A DNA stretch of 64,000 nucleotides from Chitinophaga fulva (GTDB lineage: Bacteria > Bacteroidota > Bacteroidia > Chitinophagales > Chitinophagaceae): contig NZ_JABBGC010000001.1 in assembly GCF_012927205.1 (NCBI RefSeq), positions 2,046,001 to 2,110,000 on the forward strand, read 5' to 3'. The first letter of the stretch is position 1. Each line of letters begins with the position of its first letter. The notes beneath the pieces were generated by a model, which searched no databases, was not told the origin of the DNA, and saw only the letters and a list, made by a program, of their open reading frames with translations. Position numbers and translations under genes: made by a program. Below, in pieces: positions 8,034-16,844 of the stretch.

Positions 8034-10409
8034 ATGACAAAATCACTGCATGGTACATGCACTATGAGGGTAGCGGTATTATTTGTTTTCCTGTGCTGTT
8101 TTAATTTTTGGGGAAACACGGCTAAAGCACAATCCGGAAAAGACTCCGTCGCAGCCGCCGCGCCCGGCCCTGCAAAGCTGAGCGCCGACAGCCTCCTGAT
8201 ACGCATGGAGGAGCTCCACAACACCCTGAACCGCATCAATGACATCACCTCGCGGGGGTTTGATACACGCGGTATGGAGGGAGAGCTCCCCGAAATAAAG
8301 TCCAACCTGCAAACCATCGAAGATAACCTGAGGTTGTACAACAAAGTGCTGAATATCCGCAATCTGCAGATGTTCCACGTATTGCTGGCCGACATGCGGG
8401 AGCATCTGGATAACTGGCGCTCCCGGTTGTTCGACTATAACAAGGAACTCGTGCGAATGAATGCAGAGATGATGGCCTTTACCAAAGATTCCTTTGTAAA
8501 ACAAATCAAGGCAGACACTACTTTCCGGAAATTTTACCTGCCTGAACTAAAAGAATTAAAAGGAAAATGGGAAGAAGCAAAGAAAGCCACCACACAGCAT
8601 TTAGATAAAATTACGGTGTTACAGGCGGGTATTTCCGGCAGTTATTTTAAAGCGATAGAACTGGAGAATAAGGTCAATGAACAGTTGCGGGTTTTTAGTA
8701 TTAAATCTTTGGGCAAGGAGTATAATTACCTATGGGAAGATAAGAAGCGTACTGATTCCTCCGCTGCTACGCTAACGCAGCAGTCCTCCAAATCATTTGA
8801 AGGACTGGGGAAAATACTGAATTATTATTCCCGCACCCATTCGGGTAACTGGTTCTGGATGTTCCTGATAGGACTGGTATTTTTCTTCCGGGTGAATAAA
8901 CAATTCAGAAGAATAAAAAAGGCTGACAAAGGCGAATTGCTGCAACCGCCCTACATAAAGTATCTGCGGGCGCTTCCTTTTTTCGGAACGCTGGTGATCA
9001 TTCTTAATGTCGCCTCTTTCTTTGACCTGCATGCACCAGCGGCTTATTTGGATTTATTGCAGTCGTTTTTACTGTTTTTACTGACCGTTTTGTTCTGGCG
9101 CAGATGGGAACGCCGGATGTTTGTGTACTGGATCGCCATTTGTGTGTTATACCTGTTTACCACGGCGACTGCGGCGGTTGTTGTGCCTGATGTGCGTGTC
9201 CGGATATGGATGCTGGTGCTGAATGGTTTGTCTGTAGTAACCGGCTTGTTTATTTATTACCGTATTTACAAAAATTTATCTGCCGGAAGGCTGGTCAGAA
9301 TTGTGGCTATGGTCTTTGTTGTTTTGAATGTACTGGCGGCACTGTTCAACCTGTACGGCCGTTTAAGTATAGCGCAGGTGTATAGCACTGCTGCGATCGC
9401 CGGCTTACTGCAAATCATTGGTCTTACTGTGTTTATACAGATTATGGAAGAAGCCTTTTACCTTCAGATGCAGGCCAGCCGCATAGCAGGTGGCATTACC
9501 GCCCGGTTTGATTTTGAAAAGGTACGGGCGGGGCTGCACAAAATGTTGGTGGCACTGGTGGTGGTATTATGGCTGATGGTGTTTACCACCAATCTGAATA
9601 TCTATAATGATTTATATGGTGGTATCAGCAGCCTGGTCACCGCGCCCAGAATGATTGGCAATACCTCGTTTACGCTGGGCAATATTCTGTTGTTCTTTGT
9701 GATCCTGTTAATTTCCAATCTCTTCCAGAAATATATCGGTTATTTTTTTGGAGAGACAGATGATGAGATGATAGGTGAAGTAAAAGAAAAAAGTTCCAGA
9801 TTGCTGCTGCTGCGCCTGTTGGTATTGGTAGCCGGTTTCCTGATTGCCATCGCGGCTTCCGGTTTACCGATGGATAAGATCACCGTAGTACTCGGTGCCC
9901 TGGGCGTAGGTATCGGTTTGGGTTTACAGAATATTGTGAACAACCTCGTTTCCGGCGTGATCCTCATCTTTGAGCGCCCGCTGAAGATTGGTGACTATGT
10001 GGAAGTCGCCGGACAGAAAGGCCGGATGAAAGATATCGGTATCCGGTCCAGCAGAATGGTGACCACCGAGGGCGCAGAAGTCACCGTGCCTAACGGCGAT
10101 CTGCTATCTTCCAAACTGATTAACTGGACACTTAGCAATAATCATATACGGGCAGAACTGTTATTCACCATTGCACCTTCCGCAGCGTTGCCGCTGGCGA
10201 AAAAAATTATCCTGGAAGAGGTGTCCGCTTCGGATGCCATTATCGGCAAAGTAGCGCCTGAATTACTGGTGAAGAGTATTAATGATAGCAGTGTGGCACT
10301 GAAGCTACAGGTATGGATTCAGAATGTACACCAGGAGGAAGCATTTAAGAGCCGTATGTTGCAACAGATCTATCAACGGTTAAAAGATAATGAGATTACG
10401 ATGTCGTAA
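8034..10409 (+). CDS. Large MscS-family mechanosensitive channel
   Basis: About 791 residues. The frame opens at 7998; the ATG at 8034 or at 8064 gives a sensible signal peptide ending NTAKAQ, and I chose 8034. The N-terminal 270 residues form a periplasmic, coiled-coil-prone domain. A membrane block with many hydrophobic helices follows, starting with WFWMFLIGLVFFF. The MscS core reads ALGVGIGLGLQNIVNNLVSG (pore helix TM3), then IFERPLKIGDYVEVAGQKG and the beta domain with TVPNGDLLSSKLINW. It resembles MscK/MscM-like multi-helix channels that release solutes on hypo-osmotic shock at the inner membrane. Single gene, terminated by a hairpin. Confidence 0.9.
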   Translation: MTKSLHGTCTMRVAVLFVFLCCFNFWGNTAKAQSGKDSVAAAAPGPAKLSADSLLIRMEELHNTLNRINDITSRGFDTRGMEGELPEIKSNLQTIEDNLRLYNKVLNIRNLQMFHVLLADMREHLDNWRSRLFDYNKELVRMNAEMMAFTKDSFVKQIKADTTFRKFYLPELKELKGKWEEAKKATTQHLDKITVLQAGISGSYFKAIELENKVNEQLRVFSIKSLGKEYNYLWEDKKRTDSSAATLTQQSSKSFEGLGKILNYYSRTHSGNWFWMFLIGLVFFFRVNKQFRRIKKADKGELLQPPYIKYLRALPFFGTLVIILNVASFFDLHAPAAYLDLLQSFLLFLLTVLFWRRWERRMFVYWIAICVLYLFTTATAAVVVPDVRVRIWMLVLNGLSVVTGLFIYYRIYKNLSAGRLVRIVAMVFVVLNVLAALFNLYGRLSIAQVYSTAAIAGLLQIIGLTVFIQIMEEAFYLQMQASRIAGGITARFDFEKVRAGLHKMLVALVVVLWLMVFTTNLNIYNDLYGGISSLVTAPRMIGNTSFTLGNILLFFVILLISNLFQKYIGYFFGETDDEMIGEVKEKSSRLLLLRLLVLVAGFLIAIAASGLPMDKITVVLGALGVGIGLGLQNIVNNLVSGVILIFERPLKIGDYVEVAGQKGRMKDIGIRSSRMVTTEGAEVTVPNGDLLSSKLINWTLSNNHIRAELLFTIAPSAALPLAKKIILEEVSASDAIIGKVAPELLVKSINDSSVALKLQVWIQNVHQEEAFKSRMLQQIYQRLKDNEITMS

Positions 10410-10431
10410 TTGATAATACCGATACTGTCAT

Positions 10432-10470
10432 AACAAGGAAAACCCACCATCATGGTGGGTTTTCCTTGTT
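10432..10470. terminator. Long intrinsic terminator hairpin
   Basis: Almost perfect palindrome, arms 10432-10450 and 10452-10470; U-tracts are possible in both directions. Confidence 0.8.
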
Positions 10471-10490
10471 TAAGGAGTGAGGCGTGCCCT

Positions 10491-10505
10491 GTTCGAACTT
10501 CTTTG
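10491..10505. repeat. TTCGAACTTnTTTG motif, site A
   Basis: gttcgaacttctttg lies 21 bp past the terminator. The same motif occurs at 32566 and 33851, also just beyond terminator hairpins. On the minus strand it reads CAAAnAAGTTCGAA followed by a hairpin and U-run, so it may be a tRNA T-loop remnant or the end of a small transcript. Confidence 0.4.
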
Positions 10506-10712
10506 CCGCTGATGGGCAAAAATCCATCAGTGGATGAGCTATGGGATGCTGATGCAGCATATCCGGCTGTTCCCCGGATGCAGTGGCTATTATGATGAAT
10601 GGTCAAAAAAGGGCGATGTCTGAGGCCGCGGTGTGCAGGAATAGTGTTAACTTTTATAAGCGTTTATATCAACCCCATAGAGCACGTTATTTCTCACTCA
10701 AAATTTCATGTA

Positions 10713-11816
10713 ATGAAAAACACAGTCATTACCCTTATGGCTCTTTTGATGGCCGTTACAGTCCAGGCCCAGTTCAATACGGTACCTAGCGGCGGTAACA
10801 AAACGGCTTCTGTCAGCGAAGGTATTGGCATTACGCAGGTGACCATCCATTACAGCCGTCCTGGTGTTAAGAGCAGGGAAGGCCATATCTGGGGAGAGGT
10901 GGTCCATAAAGGGTTTGCCAATCTCGGCTTTGGCACCTCCCAGGCAGCACCCTGGCGGGCCGGCGCCAACGAAAACACCACCATCTCTTTCTCTACGGAT
11001 GTTAAAGTGGATGGGCAGCCGCTGCCCGCCGGCACCTACGGCTTCTTTGTGGCCTATGGTCCGGATGAAAGCACGCTGATTTTCTCGAAAAATGCCAGTT
11101 CCTGGGGCAGCTTCTATTATGACCCTAAGGAAGATGCGCTGCGCATAAAAGTAAAACCTGTTGCCACAGATAAAAGCGTGGAATGGCTTAAATATGAATT
11201 TACTGATCAAACACCTACCAGTGCTACTGTTGCCCTGGAATGGGAAAAGCTGGTCATCCCCTTTAAAATAGATGTAGACCTGGTAACAACCCAGATAGCC
11301 TCTTACCGCAAGGAGTTGCGTGGCACCAGTGGATTCATCTGGCAAACATGGAATGCTGCGGCCAGCTTCTGTGTGCAAAACAATACTAACCTCGAAGAGG
11401 CCCTGCTATGGGCTGATACCGCCACCAGTGTAAGCACGGGAGGGACCAAAAGTTTCCAGGCCTGGAGCACCAAAGCCGCTATCCTGGATAGCCTCGGCAG
11501 GGGAGAGGAGGCGACGGTGGTCATGAAAAAAGCCTTGCCCTTCGGCGATGTCAATGAGTTGTATTTCTACGCCAGAAATCTTGCGCATCTCAAAAAAGGA
11601 AAAGAAGCATTTGACATTTTTAAAATGGACTACGATCAACATCCCAACGAATTTCTCACCAACGCTGGTATGGCCCGTGGATATTCTGCACTCGGTGATT
11701 ATAAGAAAGCATTGGGTTATGCCCTGAAAGCCCGGGCACAGGCACCTGATCTACCGAACAAAGACCGGCTTGAGAAAATGGTAAAGACCCTCCAGGAAGG
11801 AAAAGATATTAACTGA
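10713..11816 (+). CDS. DUF2911 domain protein with C-terminal TPR-like repeats, exported
   Basis: 367 residues from the ATG at 10713, which directly starts a signal peptide (MALLMAVTVQAQ); the 38 upstream codons are not protein-like. DUF2911 spans about residues 30-185 (ITQVTIHYSRPGVKSREGHIWG, PWRAGANENTTISFSTDVKVDG, LPAGTYGFFV, SSWGSFYYDPKEDALRI). The C-terminal half is a TPR-like helical array (EEALLWADTATS, AAILDSLGRGEEATVVMKKAL, GYSALGDYKKALGYALKA). Function unknown; common in Bacteroidota exported proteomes. Confidence 0.85.
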   Translation: MKNTVITLMALLMAVTVQAQFNTVPSGGNKTASVSEGIGITQVTIHYSRPGVKSREGHIWGEVVHKGFANLGFGTSQAAPWRAGANENTTISFSTDVKVDGQPLPAGTYGFFVAYGPDESTLIFSKNASSWGSFYYDPKEDALRIKVKPVATDKSVEWLKYEFTDQTPTSATVALEWEKLVIPFKIDVDLVTTQIASYRKELRGTSGFIWQTWNAAASFCVQNNTNLEEALLWADTATSVSTGGTKSFQAWSTKAAILDSLGRGEEATVVMKKALPFGDVNELYFYARNLAHLKKGKEAFDIFKMDYDQHPNEFLTNAGMARGYSALGDYKKALGYALKARAQAPDLPNKDRLEKMVKTLQEGKDIN

Positions 11817-11963
11817 TGATCACTAAATACGCCTTCATTATAGTTTAAAGCGTCATAATGATCCCGTTTGCCGTCTGTTAATAGTACAACAAAAAGTAAC
11901 GAAATTAAAGGAGTACCAGTTTCCTTTTTTAGGTACATTTATATCCCTTTAACCAATTATTAT

Positions 11964-12899
11964 ATGCACTTTATTAAAAGGTATCTTTTTTTATTGCTAA
12001 CATCATTCGTTACTACCACGCTCTGCGCACAAACAAAGATTTACTGTTCAGACATAGACCTGTTTTGGAAAACATTCGATCGTGTACACGCTGTTAAAGA
12101 TTCTGTACAGCAAATACAACTCATACAGAACATGTATCTTGATAAAGGGACCAAGGGATTAAAAGAACTGGCCCGCATCAGAAACTGGACACCCGAAAAA
12201 TTTCAGAAAAGCATTTTTGCTCATCCTGATTTCTGGACATCTATCAGGCCTAATACACTGAAAGTAGAAGAAAGTAAAGCAGATATTGAAAAATTAATAA
12301 CGGCATATAAAAAGCTATATCCCCGATTTAAGACACCGGCTATTTATTTTACTATCGGATATATTGGAACAGGGGGGACTACTACAGAAACGGAGGTGCT
12401 AATAGGGACAGAGATCGGGGCATCTGACAGCACCACTAACTCAGTGGGGCTTAATCCTTTTTTACAAAGCTATTTTAAAGACAATAAAGGTATTTTGCAT
12501 ATTGTGGCGCATGAGCTCTCTCATACGCAACACAAGGGAGGGGATATGGAGGATAAATCCCATACAAACCTGCTTGGATTTTGTATTGCAGAAGGCTTCT
12601 GCGATTTTATGGCGGAATTGTTGTTGCAGCACCCGTTAAAAACGCCGTATATGCATTACGGTAAGGAACATGAAAAGGAAATATGGCAAAAATTTAAACA
12701 GGACATGCATGGAACGGAGTTAAAAGACTGGTTGTATAATGGGGTTGATCTGGGATACTTTGTAGGATACGCTATCTGTAAGTCTTATTATGAGCATGCC
12801 ACAGACAAGGCTAAAGCGATCGATTACATGCTAAATCTGGATAATGAACAGATGGCTGAATTAGATAAGTTTTTGGCTGCTTCCGGCTACATGCAGTAG
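11964..12899 (+). CDS. Exported HExxH putative Zn-dependent protease (DUF2268-like), paralogue B
   Basis: 311 residues from the ATG at 11964 (signal about 1-22, TLCAQ). HELSH lies at residues 183-187 with an EGFCDF motif (E210) as likely third zinc ligand, the same order as in the gene at 449. The spacing between HExxH and the Glu is six residues longer than in the paralogue, because of the insertion KGGDMEDKSHT. It has the same C-terminal block (DWLYNG, GYAICKSYYEHA). Located about 10.5 kb from its relative with unrelated genes between, so not a simple tandem duplication. Confidence 0.7.
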   Translation: MHFIKRYLFLLLTSFVTTTLCAQTKIYCSDIDLFWKTFDRVHAVKDSVQQIQLIQNMYLDKGTKGLKELARIRNWTPEKFQKSIFAHPDFWTSIRPNTLKVEESKADIEKLITAYKKLYPRFKTPAIYFTIGYIGTGGTTTETEVLIGTEIGASDSTTNSVGLNPFLQSYFKDNKGILHIVAHELSHTQHKGGDMEDKSHTNLLGFCIAEGFCDFMAELLLQHPLKTPYMHYGKEHEKEIWQKFKQDMHGTELKDWLYNGVDLGYFVGYAICKSYYEHATDKAKAIDYMLNLDNEQMAELDKFLAASGYMQ

Positions 12900-13036
12900 C
12901 GCTTGCTGTCAAGGGAAAAGGAATATGTTAATATAAATACCGGAAAAAGGAGCCCCCTTTTTTATGCCAGATCATTTATTTTAACCGGACAAATTGCTCA
13001 AAAATTATATATTGAGCACCCAACTCATGCCAGCCT

Positions 13037-13516
13037 ATGAAATATTTTTTTAGTTTTCTCTTTGTGCTCTGTGCAATGACTACTTTAGGACAAGTGTCCT
13101 TCCCTGCAGGTTTTAAATTAATAGAAAGTGATAATTTGACCGGAGAAGATGATAGATACTCTAATGGAAAATATGTTTTTCAAACGCATCTCCTTTTTAG
13201 ACCTTATGACGACTACACCTGGAACGATGAAAAATTTAAACAATACGTTGCGGATGGCTTTGGATTTCCATTTTATTTGACCAGGGATAGTCTCTTGTGG
13301 GGGACGGGAAAAACTAATGGATTTTACTCCTATATAGTAGTAGACTGGGGTGGTGAAGCGTTTGAACTTTTTTCCAAATACAATGATGAAGACTTTGCTT
13401 ACTATTCGAAATGGCTTATTTCTTCTATAAGAGAATATCGTAACAAAGGAAAGATGTTCAGATTTCCAAGGAGGTTTTACTGGATTTCAGGATCAAAGAA
13501 TAAACGCCCCCTTTAG
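13037..13516 (+). CDS. Small exported protein, unknown function
   Basis: 159 residues with a signal peptide (FLFVLCAMTTLGQ) and an aromatic-rich mature part (YDDYTWNDEKFKQYV, FGFPFYLTRDSLLWG, YYSKWLISSIREY). No domain recognised. The gene is AT-richer than its neighbours. It is preceded by an AT-rich 137-bp spacer and followed by a terminator at 13588. Confidence 0.55.
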   Translation: MKYFFSFLFVLCAMTTLGQVSFPAGFKLIESDNLTGEDDRYSNGKYVFQTHLLFRPYDDYTWNDEKFKQYVADGFGFPFYLTRDSLLWGTGKTNGFYSYIVVDWGGEAFELFSKYNDEDFAYYSKWLISSIREYRNKGKMFRFPRRFYWISGSKNKRPL

Positions 13517-13587
13517 CATCGTTTAAATAATGCGTCATTAACAAGCTATGTTACCTGGCAAATAAGGCAACAAATTTTTCGAATTAA

Positions 13588-13619
13588 AAAGCCTTCAAGT
13601 CTTTGGATTTGAAGGCTTT
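13588..13619. terminator. Intrinsic terminator
   Basis: aaagccttcaa / ttgaaggcttt stem (13588-13598, 13609-13619). The rest of the stretch 13517-13889 contains only short frames on both strands that do not look like proteins; I see no gene there. Confidence 0.8.
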
Positions 13620-13889
13620 ACTTTTTGATGCGGACGGGGAGGGATGAAGTATAACTGCATTTTATCGACACTGTATTTTATACTGCATTCCAGGAGTAAA
13701 GGTGGACTTGATGCGGGAGTGTTCTTTGGATGTATCGTTTCAATGAAATATAGCAGGAAGGATGGAGAAGATACAGGACACGCATGTAAAGGCAGGTCAC
13801 AGGTTAAGCCTGCGGGCAATAGGTTGGAGTATGTAGTTCAAAGGAGGGATGTTTGTTCACCAGTATACAGTTGCCAGGCAGGAAATGGC

Positions 13890-14657
13890 CTATTCCCGCT
13901 GAATGACAGGAAGCAGGAGTTGCACTGATGCGGCGGCCGGTATTTTTTCTGACAGCGGTTTTAACCGGGGGCGTTCCGGACAGATCTGTTTGTGCAGGGC
14001 CTCCGGCAGGGGTTGTGGCGGCTCTGCTGCAATAATATCAGCGGCGAAGTATTTCGTGTTGCAGGTAGGAACATGGTCCTGTATACCTCTTACCTGTAGA
14101 ACAACTACCAATGTTCCTTTACCCGGTACATCTACGTTACATGCTGCTCCTTTAAAATCTTCCCCGGTTTTTACGATGAGTACAGCGCTTTCCGTACCTA
14201 CTACCTGGTGTGTAGCGAAATGGATACGGGCGGCGATCACTTTTATTTCCAGGCTGTTGATGTCTTTGTATGCAGGTAATGCCTGTGGCGAAATGTAGAG
14301 GATACCATCATGGGAAAGCCTGGGTGCATGGATGAGAAACCTGTCTGTTCCCGTATGCCGGTTGAACCTGAAGCCGGTAATGCTCCTGATGTTATTGCCG
14401 GTGGCGGGAATGAGTGCGCTGGTCAGCCTGTTGATATGCCCGCTATCGCAACCAGCATCCAGCTTGCCGGAAAAAGCACTGCGGATGAGCGCCCCTTTTT
14501 TGCTGGCTATGCCAAATCGTTGAGCGGCCCTACGGGTAGCTGCCGTCTGCCGGACGCATGAAGGCATGCTTCGCAGGAAGTGTTTGCCATTACGCCTGTA
14601 ACCAATCAGGTTGCCGAGCCTGCCGGTGAAGGTAATGATAGAAATCTGTTTTGCCAT
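13890..14657 (-). CDS. Uncharacterised protein with basic N-terminus
   Basis: 255 residues starting MAKQISIITFTGRLGNLIGY, followed by a basic segment (TRRAAQRFGIASKKGALIRSAF). No signal peptide. The N-terminal G(R)LGNxIGYxRNGKxFLR pattern recalls a group of lineage-specific Bacteroidota proteins with phage-structural-like beginnings, but I cannot name a domain. The rest shows alternating beta-like segments. Codon use is GC-rich and clean, supporting a real gene. Transcribed away from the exopolysaccharide operon. Confidence 0.5.
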   Translation of the reverse strand: MAKQISIITFTGRLGNLIGYRRNGKHFLRSMPSCVRQTAATRRAAQRFGIASKKGALIRSAFSGKLDAGCDSGHINRLTSALIPATGNNIRSITGFRFNRHTGTDRFLIHAPRLSHDGILYISPQALPAYKDINSLEIKVIAARIHFATHQVVGTESAVLIVKTGEDFKGAACNVDVPGKGTLVVVLQVRGIQDHVPTCNTKYFAADIIAAEPPQPLPEALHKQICPERPRLKPLSEKIPAAASVQLLLPVIQRE

Positions 14658-15317
14658 AACGAATGATACTGATGATAGCTAAAGATAGCATTATCAGCAA
14701 AAGCCATTTGATGGCTATACTGAAGATTATCCAATAGCAGGGCCCGGATGGAGGGGAAATATTCAGGCGGTGTGTATCAGGCATTAGATATCCGTTAAAG
14801 CCGGGTGAAACAGGTTTAGAAAATTTTGAAAATACTAAAAAAATATTTCAAATTTAATTTCAACAATTTATAATCGAAATTGTTATAAGGGAAACCATAG
14901 ATGATTTATGCGATTAGACTTAATTTATTAAGTCTGGTTGACTATTGGGCTTATTATTTTTTTATAATTATTAAGAACTGTTATGATTTTAGATTTTCAC
15001 CTACTTCAATTCACCGAATTGCTCCTATGAAGGCATTTTATTTCCTTAGCAAAACGAACTATTTCATGTTTAACTTAGAAGGCTTTTTTATTTGAAACTA
15101 TAGCTGTCATGGACCTCAATAACCAGAAAGAATAATAACTTCTGTCACATAATATCAAATTGTAAATTATTTTTTAAGGATAATACCTGCTATTCCTCAT
15201 TGTTGATCTCAAAATAGCCAGATATTTAATGTGAAATTGTAATTATAGTGATTATAGTAATTATAGTAATTAATGATAACCATTAAATGGCGACGCTATT
15301 TCCTATGACTCTCTGTT
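14658..15317. other. 660-bp AT-rich leader/intergenic region upstream of the exopolysaccharide operon
   Basis: No convincing gene. It contains a perfect hairpin at 14916-14935 (agacttaa / ttaagtct, 4-base loop, no T-run) and three direct 9-bp repeats at 15242-15268. Its AT content is much higher than that of the preceding genes. It probably holds the promoter and possibly an untranslated leader for the operon beginning at 15318. Confidence 0.5.
15242..15268. repeat. Three tandem 9-bp repeats (attatagtg/a)
   Basis: attatagtg, attatagta, attatagta in direct succession, with a partial fourth unit attaatgat; located 50 bp upstream of the first exopolysaccharide gene. Confidence 0.7.
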
Positions 15318-16049
15318 ATGGAAACTTTTAACCTACGACATTACAAAATATCCCTTGAATATGAATTTAGGGATATTATCGAAACACCGATCGTTATTAA
15401 TGCTATCAACCCCCATTCCTGGGTAGTTGCGGAAAAAGATCCGGAATTCAGGTATGCTTTGATGGAAAGTGATTATCTCATACCAGATGGTATTGGTATT
15501 GTGCTGGCCTCACGGCTGTTATGGAAAAAGAAAATTAAAAAGTTTGCAGGTAATGATTTGCATCTGATGATCCTGAAGGAATTGAATAGAAATGCTGGAA
15601 AATGCTTTTATTTGGGGGCCTCAGACAATGTTCTTAACAAGATACATGCAAAACTGGAACAGCTGTATCCAAATATTCGTTGTATGACGCTATCTCCACC
15701 TTACAAAGATAATTTTACAAGGGAAGAGAATGCAGTTATGATCAACCAAATTAACGACTATTCGCCGGATGTATTGTTCGTGGGTATGACAGCCCCTAAG
15801 CAGGAGAAGTGGATATTTAAGCATAAATCCGAACTGAATGTGAAAGTAATGTGTGCTATTGGAGGTGCGTTTGATTTTTTTGCCGGAACAAAAAGAAGAG
15901 CACCTTCCTGGATGATCAATTGTGGTCTGGAATGGTTATTCAGACTAATGCTCGAGCCTAAGAGAATGTGGAAAAGGAATTTTGTATCGACACCACTTTT
16001 CATCTATAATATGCTGCAGTTGAGATGGAAGCGAAATCCGGATAAGTAG
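15318..16049 (+). CDS. WecG/TagA/CpsF family glycosyltransferase
   Basis: 243 residues, GT26 family. Visible blocks: NPHSWVVAEKDPEFRYAL, YLIPDGIGIVLASRLL, FAGNDLHLMIL, CFYLGASDNVLNKIHAKL, ysPDVLFVGMTAPKQEKWI, IGGAFDFFAGTKRRAPSWM and LEWLFRLMLEPKRMWKR. These enzymes add the second sugar (often N-acetylmannosaminuronate or ManNAc) to a lipid-linked first sugar at the cytoplasmic face. It is the first gene of the exopolysaccharide operon. It implies a priming phosphoglycosyl transferase elsewhere. Confidence 0.9.
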   Translation: METFNLRHYKISLEYEFRDIIETPIVINAINPHSWVVAEKDPEFRYALMESDYLIPDGIGIVLASRLLWKKKIKKFAGNDLHLMILKELNRNAGKCFYLGASDNVLNKIHAKLEQLYPNIRCMTLSPPYKDNFTREENAVMINQINDYSPDVLFVGMTAPKQEKWIFKHKSELNVKVMCAIGGAFDFFAGTKRRAPSWMINCGLEWLFRLMLEPKRMWKRNFVSTPLFIYNMLQLRWKRNPDK

Positions 16050-16084
16050 ATGGTAGTGGAATCCTCCCCATAAATTTTGACCTC

Positions 16085-16840
16085 ATGACGGGATTTTATA
16101 AATATGCTTGTTTATTATTCCTGGGTGTTGCTTTATTTTCCTGTTCCGCACCCAGGCATGTGAGTTACTTTCAGAATGCGGCCTCCTTTGGGAAACAGCC
16201 GGTAGAGAAGTCGTATAAGGTGAATATTCAGAATGATGACTTGATTTCTATTATGGTGGCGAGTAAAGACACTGATCTGGCTGTACCTTTTAATAAGTTG
16301 AATCCTGATGGTACAGCTTATGGATACCTGGTGGATGCTAAAGGTGAAATTGATTTTCCTTTATTGGGTACTTTACAGGTAACTCGTCAGACCACTGATG
16401 GATTGGCCCTCTTGTTGAAAAAAAGACTGATATCTGAAGGATATATTAAAGATCCTACAGTGATAGTAAGACTACTGAACTTTAAAGTATCTGTTATAGG
16501 AGAGGTTACGAAACCGGGCGTTTTTCCTGTTAGTACGGAAAGAATTACAATACTGGAGGCGATTGGTATGGCAGGTGATTTATCAATATATGGAAAGAGA
16601 GATAAAATACTTGTTGTGAGAGAGAAAGATGGCGAAAGAGAAATGCACTACCTGGATATACAATCTACAGATCTTTTATCCTCTCCTTACTATTATCTGC
16701 AACAAAACGATGTGGTGTATGTAGAACCAAATAAAGCAAAGGCCATGCAGGGAGACTATAAAACCAGGGTATTGCCACTGGTATTATCGGGCGTATCTGT
16801 ACTTGCTTCTATTGCATCTGTTCTTATCCTGGTTTTATAA
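16085..16840 (+). CDS. Polysaccharide export outer-membrane lipoprotein (Wza-like)
   Basis: 251 residues; lipoprotein signal with Cys20 (LFSC). Poly_export domain about residues 45-140 (NIQNDDLISIMVASKD, GEIDFPLLGTLQV, GYIKDPTVIVRLLNFKVSVIGEVTKPGVFPV), then an SLBB-like segment (ILEAIGMAGDLSIYGKRDKILVVRE, YYYLQQNDVVYVEP) and a C-terminal hydrophobic helix (VLPLVLSGVSVLASIASVLIL). It forms the outer-membrane exit with the Wzc-like protein encoded 4 bp downstream. Confidence 0.92.
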   Translation: MTGFYKYACLLFLGVALFSCSAPRHVSYFQNAASFGKQPVEKSYKVNIQNDDLISIMVASKDTDLAVPFNKLNPDGTAYGYLVDAKGEIDFPLLGTLQVTRQTTDGLALLLKKRLISEGYIKDPTVIVRLLNFKVSVIGEVTKPGVFPVSTERITILEAIGMAGDLSIYGKRDKILVVREKDGEREMHYLDIQSTDLLSSPYYYLQQNDVVYVEPNKAKAMQGDYKTRVLPLVLSGVSVLASIASVLILVL

Positions 16841-16844
16841 ATAT

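Noticed and set aside
14590..14784. 64-codon minus-strand frame with a hydrophobic stretch
   Set aside because: Overlaps the start of the gene at 14657 in another frame and has no conserved features.
14901..15095. 64-codon plus-strand frame in the exopolysaccharide leader
   Set aside because: Aromatic/Ile-rich composition as expected from random AT-rich DNA; no signal or motif.
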